DNA from: JAFAZJ01 sp050183765
GTDB lineage: Bacteria; Pseudomonadota; Alphaproteobacteria; Reyranellales; Reyranellaceae
Direction of reading: 5' to 3'
Length of the DNA stretch: 64,000 bases
NCBI GenBank assembly: GCA_050183765.1
Contig: JBFXAZ010000017.1
Coordinates: 1 to 64,000, forward strand
Of the stretch, positions 40,580 through 49,938 are shown piece after piece. Each line of letters opens with the position of its first letter. Position 1 is the first letter of the stretch. A program made the position numbers and the translations under genes. Below the pieces are notes generated by a model. That model worked only from the letters and a program-made list of their open reading frames with translations, made no database searches and had not been told where the DNA came from.

Positions 40580-41932
40580 TCATCCTGCTCGGGGCGGCAC
40601 CGTCATCGCAGTCAGGCCGGCGACGTCGCCGCTCTTCTCCAGCGACCACACCGCGTCGATCAGCGGCTGCACGTCGCAGCCCAGCCGCCAGCGGCCGGCC
40701 TCGGCGCGCAGCTTGGCCTCGATCTCGTTGTCCTTCATCGGATTCGGCGGGCTGCCGCGCGCGGCACCGGTCGACACGGCATGGCGCGTGCCGTCACTGG
40801 TCCACAGCTCCATCTCGACGGCGATCGTCGAGATCGCGGGATCGGCGGCCACCTCGATCCGGCGGCGCATCTCGATCGTCGCGGGATCGTTGACGCAGGC
40901 ATCGGTGAACTGATCGAGGCCGGCCTTGCCCTGCACTAGCGCCGCGGCCACGGCGTGCTGCAGGCTCACCTGGGCCTCTCGGCCGGTCGAGACATCCGGC
41001 CGGTTCGCGCGCTGCAGCAGCAGCGGATTGCCGCGAAAGGCCACCCGCGCGACCGCGTCGTCGGGGTGCGCGGCGCGCCAGTCGAGCGCGCAGTCGAGCA
41101 ACGGATGGATCACGAAGCCGCACGGATAGGGCTTGATCGAATTGTCGGCGAGCTCCCAGGTACGGCCGAGCCCGTCCAGCAGGGCGGCCCAATCCGGCGG
41201 CTCGTTCATGGCGGCGAGAAAGCCCTGCGCCCCCGCGATCGGCTCGGCCGGCCCCTCGAAGCCCTTCTCGGCCAGCAGCGCCGACCACAGGCCGTTCTTC
41301 GCCGCGTTGCCGACGCTGAGACTCTTCGCCGGCCATCCCAGGCACTCGCACAGACCCGCCGACTGGGTGGCGGCGTTGCCGAGCGCCCAGACGATCCGCT
41401 GTTCGTTCAGGCCGAGCAGCTTCGCCACGCCCGCCGCAGCGCCGAAGACGCCGCAGGTCGAGGTGATGTGCCAGCCCCTCGGATAGTGACCCGGCGAGAC
41501 CGCGCGGCCCACCCGGCATTCGATTTCGGCGCCCAGCACGAAGGCCAGCAGCAGCTCCGGTCCCGTCACCCGCCGCAATTCGGCCAGCGCCAGCAGTGCC
41601 GGCGCGAGCGGCGCCGTGGGGTGAACCACGGTGGGAAGATGCGTGTCGCAATAGTCGAAGACGTTGGCCCCGGCGGCATTGAGGAATGCCGCGTTCAGGG
41701 CATCGACGCGCTCGTTGCGGCCGATCACGGTGGCCTGACGGCCACCGGAGAAATCCGCCAGCAACGCCAGCGCCATCTCGATCGGCCCGGTCCGGCAACC
41801 GGCAAGCGCGACCGCGAAGAAGTTCAGCAGCGCCCGCCTGGCCTCATGCCGGATGGACTCCGGCACGTCGCCAAGGCGCGTTTCGGCAACGAAGCGGGCG
41901 AGGCTTCGCGTTACGCCGGGTCTCGGAAGCAT
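40580..41932 (-). CDS. MmgE/PrpD family protein
   Basis: A 450-residue MmgE/PrpD fold protein; characterised members include 2-methylcitrate dehydratase and cis-aconitate decarboxylase. Conserved parts are LGDVPESIRHEARRALLNFF, NAAGANVFDYCDTH, HPTAPLAPALLALAE, GRAVSPGHYPRGWH and SIKPYPCGFVIHPLLD. ATG at 41932 is chosen because GGAGA precedes it closely; a GTG at 41953 is also in frame. It lies upstream of the LLM enzyme on the same strand. True PrpD is longer (about 480) and its neighbours prpB/prpC are absent, so a different hydroxy-acid dehydratase is likely. Confidence 0.88.
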   Translation of the reverse strand: MLPRPGVTRSLARFVAETRLGDVPESIRHEARRALLNFFAVALAGCRTGPIEMALALLADFSGGRQATVIGRNERVDALNAAFLNAAGANVFDYCDTHLPTVVHPTAPLAPALLALAELRRVTGPELLLAFVLGAEIECRVGRAVSPGHYPRGWHITSTCGVFGAAAGVAKLLGLNEQRIVWALGNAATQSAGLCECLGWPAKSLSVGNAAKNGLWSALLAEKGFEGPAEPIAGAQGFLAAMNEPPDWAALLDGLGRTWELADNSIKPYPCGFVIHPLLDCALDWRAAHPDDAVARVAFRGNPLLLQRANRPDVSTGREAQVSLQHAVAAALVQGKAGLDQFTDACVNDPATIEMRRRIEVAADPAISTIAVEMELWTSDGTRHAVSTGAARGSPPNPMKDNEIEAKLRAEAGRWRLGCDVQPLIDAVWSLEKSGDVAGLTAMTVPPRAG

Positions 41933-41991
41933 GGACGTCTCCAGTCGGTCCACCTAGCAACTCCGAGCCCTGTCGTCGACCGCTTCGCCGG

Positions 41992-43083
<1,092 letters not shown>

Positions 43084-43132
43084 TGGATTTCCTCCCACTT
43101 TTGCTCTGGGCGAAATTTTAGTCGCGCGGTTC

Positions 43133-43146
43133 TGGTATCGCTACCA
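43133..43146. promoter_or_regulatory. LacI-family operator O1 upstream of the TRAP binding protein
   Basis: TGGTATCGCTACCA, whose reverse complement TGGTAGCGATACCA is exactly the operator at 45018-45031. The dyad extends to TCTGGTATCGCTACCAGA (43131-43148). It lies 50 bases before the start of the TRAP gene (minus strand) and just after the SDR stop. A -10-like TAAAAT lies downstream towards the TRAP start, so the operator covers the -35 region. Confidence 0.8.
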
Positions 43147-43156
43147 GAAAATGCCG

Positions 43157-43939
43157 TCAGGCGGCGCTCCAGCCGCCGTCGATCGGAAGGGCGGCCCCGG
43201 TGATGTCGGCCGCCTCCGGACCGCACAGGAAGGCGACGAGCGCGGCGGCGCCTTCCATCGACACGAAACGGCCGGAAGGCTGGCGCGACGCCAGGAAGGC
43301 CTCCGTCGCCTTCTCCCGCGACAGGCCTTCTTGCGTCATGAAGGCCGCCAGGCGCCGCTCGATCGCGGGCGTCGGCGCGGTACCGGGACAGACGGCGTTG
43401 CAGGTGATGTTCTGGCCGGCGGCCTCGAGTGCGACGGCGCGGGTGAAGCCGATCAGCGCCGTCTTCGTCGTGACGTAGTCGACCCGGTTGACCGTGCCGA
43501 ACAGCCCATAGACCGAGGAGATGTTGACGACGCGGCCGAAATCGCGCCGGCGCATGCCGGGCAGAGCCAGCCGCGTCGCGTGGAAGGCGGCCGACAGATT
43601 GACCGCGAGCGCGCGATCCCAGTCCTCGACCTTGAACGCCTCGAGCGCTGCGAAATGCCGGACGACGGCGTTGTTGATCAGGATGTCGATCGCGCCGAAG
43701 GCACGCTCCGCCGTCTCGACCATGTCGGCGATCTGCGCCGGCACCGCGAGGTCGGCGCCGTGATGGAGGACACGGACACCGTGGCTGATCTCAAGGTGCC
43801 GACGCTTGCGCTCGATCTCTGCCGGATCGCCGAACCCGTTCAGGACGACATGGCATCCTTGAGCGGCGAGCCGTTCGGCCATCGCATAGCCCAGGCCCTG
43901 CGTCGAGCCGGTGATGAGGGCGCATCTTCCCGTCAGCAT
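43157..43939 (-). CDS. SDR, 3-hydroxybutyrate-dehydrogenase-like
   Basis: A 260-residue SDR most like D-3-hydroxybutyrate dehydrogenase: TGSTQGLGYAMAERLA, LNGFGDPAEIE after strand 2, NNAVVRH, and NISSVYGLFGTVNRVDYVTT with YVTTK as the catalytic site. In true BdhA the NAG motif is NNAGIQH; here Ala-Val replaces Ala-Gly. It follows lacI by nine bases and would be co-regulated. Probably oxidises a hydroxy acid supplied by the TRAP system, by inference. Confidence 0.87.
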   Translation of the reverse strand: MLTGRCALITGSTQGLGYAMAERLAAQGCHVVLNGFGDPAEIERKRRHLEISHGVRVLHHGADLAVPAQIADMVETAERAFGAIDILINNAVVRHFAALEAFKVEDWDRALAVNLSAAFHATRLALPGMRRRDFGRVVNISSVYGLFGTVNRVDYVTTKTALIGFTRAVALEAAGQNITCNAVCPGTAPTPAIERRLAAFMTQEGLSREKATEAFLASRQPSGRFVSMEGAAALVAFLCGPEAADITGAALPIDGGWSAA

Positions 43940-43948
43940 GCGGTTCCT

Positions 43949-44974
43949 TCAGGTGCTGTCGCGCTGGACGATCTCGAAACCGAGGTCGATCTTGATGCGC
44001 TCCGGCGCGGCGCCCAGCAGCCGGTTCACGAGCAGCTCGGCGCTGCGGCGGCCGATCTCGTCGCGCGGGATGCGCAATGTCGTCACGGCGGGCACTGCGT
44101 GACGCAGCAGGTCGAGATCGTCGAAGCTGGCAATGGCGACGCGCTTGGGAACCGCCCAGCCGCGCCGCTGGCATTCCAGCAGCGCGCCGACCGCGAGCAC
44201 GTCGCCGGCGAAGAACGCGGCATCGAGCCCCGGATGAGTCTGGATCAGCCGCACGACGGCGTCGGCCCCCTCGGCGAAGCCGCCCGTCGCCTCGAGCACA
44301 AGGCCCGGATCCGCCGGCAACCCCAACTCCTTGAGCGCGGCGAGATAGCCGCGGCGGCGCTCGCGCGAGCGGTCGTTGTCGCGCAGCGGCAAGGTCACGA
44401 AGCCGATCTTGCGATAGCCGAGGCGGCCAAGATGCGTGGTCATCGCCCGCGCCGCCTCGAAGTTGGAGTAGCTCACCGCCATGTCGAGCGGCTCCGGCGG
44501 CAGGTTGCCGGTCTCGATCACCGGCACGCCGGTCTTGCGCACCAGCTCGCGCACCTGCCTGGTGTGCGTCGTGTTGTGCAGGACGAGGCCGCAGACGCGC
44601 TGCGCCAGGAACGCAGAGACCAGCGCCTCCTCGTCGTCGAGACGGTGTCCGCTGTTGGCGATCATCAGGTGGAAGCCGTTGGCGCGCAGCACGTCGGAGA
44701 TCGCCTGGACCATGCTGGCGTAGAGCGAATTGCGGATGCTCGGCACGATCAGGCCGACGATGTTCGAGCGCATGGACGACAGGCTGCCGGCGATGCGATT
44801 GGGCAGGTAACCGTGCTCGCGCACCGCGGCCTCGACCTTGCGCCGCATCTTCTCGGAGACCGTCGAGGGCTCGCGCAGCGCGCGCGACACCGTCATCGGC
44901 GAGACGCCGGCGAGGCGCGCGATGTCGCTCATGGTGACGGCGTCGCCGCCGCCTCGCTTGACCTTGCCGCTCAT
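43949..44974 (-). CDS. LacI family transcriptional regulator
   Basis: A 341-residue LacI/GalR repressor. The helix-turn-helix is VTMSDIARLAGVSPMTVSRA, followed by hinge helix NRIAGSLSSMRSNIVG; the sugar-binding-like effector domain follows with VGLIVPSIRN, and FDDLDLLRHAVPAVTTLRIP at the C-terminus. Start at 44974 is the first methionine giving a standard N-terminus; a longer frame to 45205 crosses the operator and is rejected. Divergent from the beta-hydroxyacid dehydrogenase. By neighbourhood it likely controls both divergent units through two identical operators. Confidence 0.93.
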   Translation of the reverse strand: MSGKVKRGGGDAVTMSDIARLAGVSPMTVSRALREPSTVSEKMRRKVEAAVREHGYLPNRIAGSLSSMRSNIVGLIVPSIRNSLYASMVQAISDVLRANGFHLMIANSGHRLDDEEALVSAFLAQRVCGLVLHNTTHTRQVRELVRKTGVPVIETGNLPPEPLDMAVSYSNFEAARAMTTHLGRLGYRKIGFVTLPLRDNDRSRERRRGYLAALKELGLPADPGLVLEATGGFAEGADAVVRLIQTHPGLDAAFFAGDVLAVGALLECQRRGWAVPKRVAIASFDDLDLLRHAVPAVTTLRIPRDEIGRRSAELLVNRLLGAAPERIKIDLGFEIVQRDST

Positions 44975-45017
44975 CCCCGTGGCGTGCGATTTGACCCGGA
45001 CCCCTACTATTATAGAT

Positions 45018-45031
45018 TGGTAGCGATACCA
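45018..45031. promoter_or_regulatory. LacI-family operator O2 between lacI and the beta-hydroxyacid dehydrogenase
   Basis: TGGTAGCGATACCA, an even-dyad LacI-type operator (TGGTA-n4-TACCA), identical to the complement of O1. It lies 44 bases upstream of the lacI start and 21 bases upstream of the plus-strand ATG at 45052. Directly upstream is AT-rich ctactattatagatt and TTGACC (44991-44996), a likely plus-strand promoter with a start site inside the operator. Confidence 0.85.
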
Positions 45032-45051
45032 TACGAGCGGAGAGACGCGCC

Positions 45052-45948
45052 ATGGCCGGTCAGGTGCTGGGATTCGTCGGGGTCGGGCGCATGGGCGGTC
45101 CCATGGCGTCGCGTCTACTCGATGCGGGCTACCGGCTCTGCGTCCACGACGTGTCCGAGGACGCGACCGGCCCGCTCGTCGCCCGGGGTGCGCAGGCCGC
45201 GGCATCGCCGGCCGAGGTCGCCTCGCTCGCCGATATCGTCTTCATCAGCCTGCCGACGCCCGACGTGGTGCGCCAGGTGGTGCTGGGTGGCAACGGCGGC
45301 ATCATCAACGGCAGCAGCGTGCGGCTGGTGGTCGACCTGTCGACCACCGGACCGGGCGTGGCCATGGAGATCGCGGCTGCGCTCGCCGAGCGCCGCATCG
45401 GCTGGGTCGACGCGCCGGTGAGCGGCGGCGTGACCGGCGCCAGGGCCGGCACCCTGGCAATCATGGTGTCGTGCCCCAGCCAGACGCTGCAGGCGGTGGA
45501 GCCGTTCCTCAAGACCCTCGGCCGCCTCTTCCACGCGGGCGAAAGGCCGGGCCTGGCGCAGACCGCGAAGCTCGCCAACAACCTCCTCGCCGCCACCGCC
45601 CTGGTGGCCACGTCGGAGGTCATGGCCATGGGCGTCAAGGCGGGGCTCAACCCACGGGTGCTTCTCGACATCATCAACGCCTCGAGCGGACGCAACAGCG
45701 CCAGCCAGGACAAGTTTCCGCGCGCCATCCTGCCGGGCACCTTCGATTTCGGCTTCACCACCGGACTGTCCTACAAGGACGTGCGCCTGTGCATCGAGGA
45801 AGCCGAAGCGCTCGGCGTGCCGATGATCGTGGGCGCGGCGGTGCGCCAGATGCTGGCGGTCACCAGGGCGCGCTTCGGGGCCGACTCCGACTTCACCCAC
45901 ATCGCCCGGGTGCTGGAGGAATGGGCCGGGGTCGAGATTCGCGGATAG
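45052..45948 (+). CDS. Beta-hydroxyacid dehydrogenase (tartronate semialdehyde reductase/HIBADH family)
   Basis: A 298-residue NAD(P)-dependent enzyme of the 3-hydroxyisobutyrate dehydrogenase family. GFVGVGRMGGPMASRLLDAG is the nucleotide-binding motif, VDAPVSGGVTGARAGTLAIM the substrate motif and KLANNLLAA holds the catalytic lysine. 2-hydroxy-3-oxopropionate reductase and HIBADH both fit. Divergent from lacI, with the shared operator 21 bases before its ATG, so it is probably induced with the TRAP binding protein and SDR. Ends four bases before the convergent MarR gene. Confidence 0.93.
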   Translation: MAGQVLGFVGVGRMGGPMASRLLDAGYRLCVHDVSEDATGPLVARGAQAAASPAEVASLADIVFISLPTPDVVRQVVLGGNGGIINGSSVRLVVDLSTTGPGVAMEIAAALAERRIGWVDAPVSGGVTGARAGTLAIMVSCPSQTLQAVEPFLKTLGRLFHAGERPGLAQTAKLANNLLAATALVATSEVMAMGVKAGLNPRVLLDIINASSGRNSASQDKFPRAILPGTFDFGFTTGLSYKDVRLCIEEAEALGVPMIVGAAVRQMLAVTRARFGADSDFTHIARVLEEWAGVEIRG

Positions 45949-45951
45949 AGG

Positions 45952-46434
45952 TTAGGCGCGAGGCGCGACGCTGGCGGCGAGGAGCTCGCGATAGGAGCCC
46001 ATCACCGCGTCCATCACCTTGTCGAGCAGGCGGAGAAGCTCGGCCCGTTCCGCGGCGCTGAGGTCCTGCATCATCGTGGCGTTGCGACCGATGACGAAAG
46101 GCAGGATCCGGTCGTGCAGACGATGCCCCGCGGCCGTAAGCTCGAGCAGCGTGCGGCGGCGATTCCGCTCGCTCGCGGACTGCCGGACCAGGCCGCGCTC
46201 GACCAGGTTCGAGACCGACCGGCTGAGCTGGCCCTTGTCGAGATAGAGCTCGCCGACGAGGTCCGTGAGCGTCGCCGGGGCCAGGGCGCGGATCACGCTC
46301 AGGACGCGCCAGTCGCCGAGATTGAGCCCGAAGCGGCGCGACAGGTTCAGCTGGCCGGACCGGTCGGAAAGCGTGGCAATGCGGGCGATGCGGTACAGCA
46401 GCAGGCCGCGGACGTCGGTTGGGGCGCGGGGCAA
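45952..46434 (-). CDS. MarR family transcriptional regulator
   Basis: A 160-residue MarR/winged-helix regulator. LGDWRVLSVIRALAPATLTD and LYLDKGQLSRSVSNLVERG form the recognition part and ERNRRRTLLELTAAGHRLHD the wing; helices at both ends dimerise. No upstream ATG fits, so a TTG start at 46434 is used. Divergent from the Bug/TctC gene across a 123-base gap with a palindrome on the plus-strand promoter, so it is a local repressor of that unit. Ligand unknown; an aromatic acid is usual in the family. Confidence 0.88.
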   Translation of the reverse strand: MPRAPTDVRGLLLYRIARIATLSDRSGQLNLSRRFGLNLGDWRVLSVIRALAPATLTDLVGELYLDKGQLSRSVSNLVERGLVRQSASERNRRRTLLELTAAGHRLHDRILPFVIGRNATMMQDLSAAERAELLRLLDKVMDAVMGSYRELLAASVAPRA

Positions 46435-46457
46435 GGATTGTTCTTCCGGCTTTTACC

Positions 46458-46472
46458 GTTGACTTTATCAAC
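46458..46472. promoter_or_regulatory. MarR-type palindrome
   Basis: GTTGACTTTATCAAC, arms GTTGA and TCAAC around CTTTA. It lies between the divergent MarR and TctC genes, 24 bases upstream of the MarR start, and overlaps the plus-strand -35 TTGACT. Size and position are as expected for a MarR dimer repressing both promoters. Confidence 0.65.
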
Positions 46473-46487
46473 AATGAATACTGTCAT
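46459..46487 (+). promoter_or_regulatory. Promoter of the TctC-racemase-LVIVD operon
   Basis: TTGACT (46459-46464) and TGTCAT (46482-46487) separated by 17 bases, matching five and four of six consensus bases. The -35 lies within the MarR palindrome. The start codon at 46558 is about 71 bases after the -10, leaving an untranslated leader of about 60 bases. Confidence 0.55.
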
Positions 46488-46557
46488 GTGTGTCTAACAA
46501 GACAAGCGGACATGCGCCAGCGTAGCGCACATCGTCCGCATGAGGGAGGGCTTCGCC

Positions 46558-47517
46558 ATGAACAAGCTCATCGCCCTGATCGTCTCGGCGATCGTCGTGG
46601 CCGTCGCGAACGCCGGCGGCGCCGTCGCGGCCGAACCGCTGAAGATCGTGCTGGGCTATCCGCCGGGCGCCAGCAGCGACACCATCTCGCGGCTGATCGC
46701 CGACAAGATGAGCGCGTCGCTCGGCCGCCCGGTGATCGTCGAGAACAAGCCCGGCGCCGCCGGCATCATCGCCAATCTCGCGGTCAAGGCGGCCGCGCCC
46801 GACGGCAATACGCTGCTGATGACGCCGCTGGCCAACATGGTGGCGTTCCCGCACTCCTACTCCAAGCTGCAGTACGATCCATTCAAGGACTACGTGCCGG
46901 TGGCGCACGTCGCGGCCTTCCAGCTCGCCTTCGGCGTCGGCGCGTCGGTGCCCGCCAAGAGCCTCAAGGAGTACGCGGCCCTCGCCGGCAAGGGCGGCCA
47001 GTACGCCAATTTCGCCTCGGCCGCGGTCGGCAGCCTGCCGCACTTCTTCGGCCTGATGTTCGCCAAGGCCGCCGGGATCAATCTGGTGCACGTACCGTAC
47101 AAGGGGACGGCCAACGTGCTGCAGGCGATCGTCTCGGGCGAGATCCCCGCCGCAGTGGTCCCGATCGCCGATATCGGCACGCTCGCGAAGGCGGGCAAGG
47201 CGCGCATGCTGGCCGTCTCCGCCGCCAGGCGCTCGCCGCAATATCCCGACGTGCCGACGTTCAAGGAGAGCGGCTACGATATCGAGGGTTCGGCCTGGTA
47301 TGCGCTGTACGCCCCGGCCGGCACGCCGAAGGACATCGTCGACAAGCTCGCCAAGGCCGCGATCGACGCCGTGCACCAGTCCGACCTCAAGCAGAAGATC
47401 GAGCCGCTGGGTCTCGAAGCCACCGGCCTTGGCCCCGACGAGCTCGCGAAGATCATGAAGGCCGACTACGAGAAGTGGGGGCCGGTGATCAAGGCATCGG
47501 GGTTCAAGGCCGACTGA
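46558..47517 (+). CDS. Bug/TctC family tripartite-tricarboxylate solute-binding protein
   Basis: A 319-residue periplasmic binding protein. A signal peptide (LIALIVSAIVVAVANAGG, cleavage near AVAAEP) precedes LKIVLGYPPGASSDTISRLI and RPVIVENKPGAAGIIA, typical of Bug proteins, which bind carboxylic acids. VHVPYKGTANVLQAIVSGEI is the other family block. ATG at 46558 follows GAGGGAGGG. First gene of an operon with a maleate-isomerase-like and an LVIVD protein. No TctA/TctB genes are visible, as is common for orphan Bug proteins. Confidence 0.94.
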   Translation: MNKLIALIVSAIVVAVANAGGAVAAEPLKIVLGYPPGASSDTISRLIADKMSASLGRPVIVENKPGAAGIIANLAVKAAAPDGNTLLMTPLANMVAFPHSYSKLQYDPFKDYVPVAHVAAFQLAFGVGASVPAKSLKEYAALAGKGGQYANFASAAVGSLPHFFGLMFAKAAGINLVHVPYKGTANVLQAIVSGEIPAAVVPIADIGTLAKAGKARMLAVSAARRSPQYPDVPTFKESGYDIEGSAWYALYAPAGTPKDIVDKLAKAAIDAVHQSDLKQKIEPLGLEATGLGPDELAKIMKADYEKWGPVIKASGFKAD

Positions 47518-47600
47518 CATTCGGCGCGACAGGTCCATTCGGGGAATCTGGAAACCGTACGCCGCCTATGCCACGCTGACGTCGCAGGGGGAGCGATGTC

Positions 47601-48308
47601 ATGCCCAGACATTTCGGAATCCTGGTCCCCTCGACCAACACCACGTGCGAGATCGAGTACTGTCGCCTCGCCCCCGACCTGCAGGTGCACACGGGTCGCC
47701 TCGGCAAGGGCGGCGACACGGCGTTCTCGCCGAGCAAGGACGACGACGTCGCCTACCAGGCGAAGCTTCTCGGCGATGCGCGGGTCGAGGTGATCGTGCT
47801 GGCGCAGACCTCGGCGAGCCTGTTCGCCGACGACTACGACGCGGTGACAGTGAAGCGGATGAGCGACGCGTCGGGCGTGCCGTCGCTCACCTCGGCGCAA
47901 GCGATCGGCCGGGCGCTCAACGCGCTCGGGGCATCGCGGGTCGCCATGGCGACGCCCTACTCGGACGAGGTCATCGGCCGCACCCGCCGCTACTACGAGA
48001 CCAAGTACGGCATCGCCACGGTCGCCGCGCAGAGCCTGGGCGCGTCTGACGCGTATGCCATCGGCAAGATGGATGCCGGTGCGGCCGAAGCGGCGTTCCG
48101 CCGGATCGATGGTCCTGGTATCGACGCGCTGATCGTGCCGGGCGGCAACTTTCCCACCATGGACTGGATCGCGGCCTGGGAGCGCCAGTTCGGCAAGCCG
48201 GTGATCACCACCAACCAGGCGGCGCTATGGGCGGTACTGCAGACGATGAAATGGAACGCGCCGATTGCCGGCAAGGGGCGGCTGCTCGAACAGCTGCCCG
48301 CGGGCTGA
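47601..48308 (+). CDS. Asp/Glu racemase superfamily protein, maleate-isomerase/AMDase-like but lacking catalytic cysteines
   Basis: A 235-residue member of the maleate isomerase and arylmalonate decarboxylase group, with the N-terminal HFGILVPSTNTTCEIE and C-terminal KPVITTNQAALWAVLQ hallmarks. Family enzymes use one or two catalytic cysteines, in a CTS-type motif and in an SCTN-type motif. Here the first is LAQTSASL (Gln69) and the second is IVPGGNFPT (Gly181-Gly182). The only cysteines are Cys16 and Cys21. It may therefore be a non-catalytic binder or use different chemistry. It lies 83 bases after the TctC gene. Confidence 0.85.
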   Translation: MPRHFGILVPSTNTTCEIEYCRLAPDLQVHTGRLGKGGDTAFSPSKDDDVAYQAKLLGDARVEVIVLAQTSASLFADDYDAVTVKRMSDASGVPSLTSAQAIGRALNALGASRVAMATPYSDEVIGRTRRYYETKYGIATVAAQSLGASDAYAIGKMDAGAAEAAFRRIDGPGIDALIVPGGNFPTMDWIAAWERQFGKPVITTNQAALWAVLQTMKWNAPIAGKGRLLEQLPAG

Positions 48309-48333
48309 CGCGGCGACCGAAAGGGAGAACGCC

Positions 48334-49458
48334 ATGGGTCACGGTTCCGGCATTCGCCAAGTCGCCTGGGTCGATATCGCCGGCGGCGGCCAGGTCGTCA
48401 CGGACGGCAACTACGCCTATGTCGGCCACATGCAGCAGCCGCACGGGACGTCCGTCATCGACGTGAAGGACCCGGCGAATCCGAAGGTCGTCGCGTCGAT
48501 CGACATTCCGCCGGGGCTGCATTCGCACAAGGTGCGCGTGGCGAACGACATCATGGTGGTGAACCGCGAGCGCGCGCGCGGCCAGATGCCCGACGACGAC
48601 TTCGTCGGCCTGCGCATCTTCGACGTCAGCCGGCCGGGCAGCCCGCGCGACATCTGCCACTGGCAGTGCGACGGCACGGGCGTGCACCGCTTCACCTTCG
48701 ATGGCCGCCACGCCTACATCTCGACGGAGCAGGAAGGCTGGCTCGGCACCATCGTCATGATCCTCGACCTGAAGAATCCCGAGAGGCCCGAGGAGGTCGG
48801 CCGCTGGTGGATGGAAGGCCAGTGGATCGCCGGCGGCGAGAAGCCGAACTGGCAGGCGAAGAACCACCGCTGCCACCATCCGATCCGGCGCGGCGATCGC
48901 CTCTATGTCAGCTACTGGTACGGCGGCGGCGTCATCCTCGACATCGGCGACATGACCAGGCCGAAACTGATCTCGAGCCTCGACTGGAGCCCGCCGTTCG
49001 GCTGGCCTACACACAGCCTGGTGCCGATCGACGTGCCGATCGCCGGCCATCGCTGGATGCTGGTCGCGGACGAGCATGTGCAGCCGCTCGATCCCAAGCT
49101 CTCGCCGGAGCTGCCGGCGGCGCTGTGGATGGTGAACATCACCGACGAGACGCGACCCGTGCCGGTCGGCTGCTTCCAGCTGCCGGAGCTGGTCGGCGTC
49201 GAGACGCCCCTGATGACCGCCTGCCACCAACCCGTCGAGACCATCGTCGGCAACGAGGTTCCCGCCGCCTGGTTTGCCAGTGGCCTGCGGGTGATCGACA
49301 TCGCCAATCCGCTGTCGATGAAGCAGGCCGCATGGTGGATGCCCGACGTGCCGCCGGGCGCCGACCGCGTCTGCAGCAACGACGTCTATGTCGACCATCG
49401 CGGCCTGATCTACCTGATCGATCGCATCAGGGGCCTGTCGATCCTCGAGCGCGTGTAG
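48334..49458 (+). CDS. LVIVD-repeat beta-propeller protein
   Basis: A 374-residue soluble protein made of LVIVD-type blades: SVIDVKDPANPKVVAS, RIFDVSRPGSPRD, ILDLKNPERPEEVG, VILDIGDMTRPKLIS, LRVIDIANPLSMK. These repeats form a seven-bladed propeller and are otherwise typical of cell-surface proteins, but no signal peptide is present. Histidines HSHKV, KNHRCHHP and CHQP could bind metal. ATG at 48334 follows AAGGGAGAAC; the longer frame into the racemase is rejected. It is the third gene of the TctC operon. Function unknown; a hydrolase or scaffolding role is inference. Resembles proteins associated with maleate or hydantoin catabolism only by position. Confidence 0.8.
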   Translation: MGHGSGIRQVAWVDIAGGGQVVTDGNYAYVGHMQQPHGTSVIDVKDPANPKVVASIDIPPGLHSHKVRVANDIMVVNRERARGQMPDDDFVGLRIFDVSRPGSPRDICHWQCDGTGVHRFTFDGRHAYISTEQEGWLGTIVMILDLKNPERPEEVGRWWMEGQWIAGGEKPNWQAKNHRCHHPIRRGDRLYVSYWYGGGVILDIGDMTRPKLISSLDWSPPFGWPTHSLVPIDVPIAGHRWMLVADEHVQPLDPKLSPELPAALWMVNITDETRPVPVGCFQLPELVGVETPLMTACHQPVETIVGNEVPAAWFASGLRVIDIANPLSMKQAAWWMPDVPPGADRVCSNDVYVDHRGLIYLIDRIRGLSILERV

Positions 49459-49466
49459 GCGCGCCT

Positions 49467-49919
49467 TCAGGAAACGGAATCGGGTTGACCGATGATCGTG
49501 GCGCGATCCGTTCCGTCGAGCGCCATAGGCTGGCCGTCGCGAATCATCTCGGCAAAGCCTTCGTTGGGCACCATCACGGTCAGGCAATAGAGCGGCGTCG
49601 ATCCAGTGTTCTCGATGACATGCTCGGCGCCCGGCGGCAGGACCAGCGCATCGCCCTGCGCGAGATCGTAGGTCTTGCCCTGGCAATGCGCCCGGCCGCT
49701 GCCGCTGAGCACATAGAACATCTCATGCGCCTGGGCATGAAAGTGCGGCGGCGTGCGGCCGTCGACCTCGAAGATCTCCAGGGCCGCGACGAACGGCGTG
49801 CGGTCGCTCAGCGGATCGACCAGCATCGCGAACTTGTTGGTGTCCCCGGGCGATATGCGCGAGACGCGGCACTGCGTGGCGCTGCGCAGCAATGGATGTT
49901 CCAGTTTGGCGCTGCTCAC
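49467..49919 (-). CDS. Cupin-domain protein
   Basis: A 150-residue single cupin. Motif 1 is PPHFHAQAHEMFYVLSGSGR (two His and a Glu for metal) and motif 2 PPGAEHVIENTG. GTG start. It follows the acyl-CoA-dehydrogenase-like monooxygenase by 19 bases on the same strand, so it is likely co-expressed and acts on its product or supports its regulation. Convergent with the LVIVD gene. The reaction is unknown; dioxygenase or binding protein are both possible. Confidence 0.9.
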   Translation of the reverse strand: MSSAKLEHPLLRSATQCRVSRISPGDTNKFAMLVDPLSDRTPFVAALEIFEVDGRTPPHFHAQAHEMFYVLSGSGRAHCQGKTYDLAQGDALVLPPGAEHVIENTGSTPLYCLTVMVPNEGFAEMIRDGQPMALDGTDRATIIGQPDSVS

Positions 49920-49938
49920 GACCTGTCTCCCTCGACCA

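Noticed and set aside
40482..40913. A functional HAD phosphatase gene
   Set aside because: Only the first 18-25 residues match the family; motifs II-IV are absent and most of the frame is antisense to MmgE/PrpD.
43949..45205. Longer LacI starting upstream of 44974
   Set aside because: It would extend through the operator and into the divergent gene; the conserved N-terminus begins at 44974.
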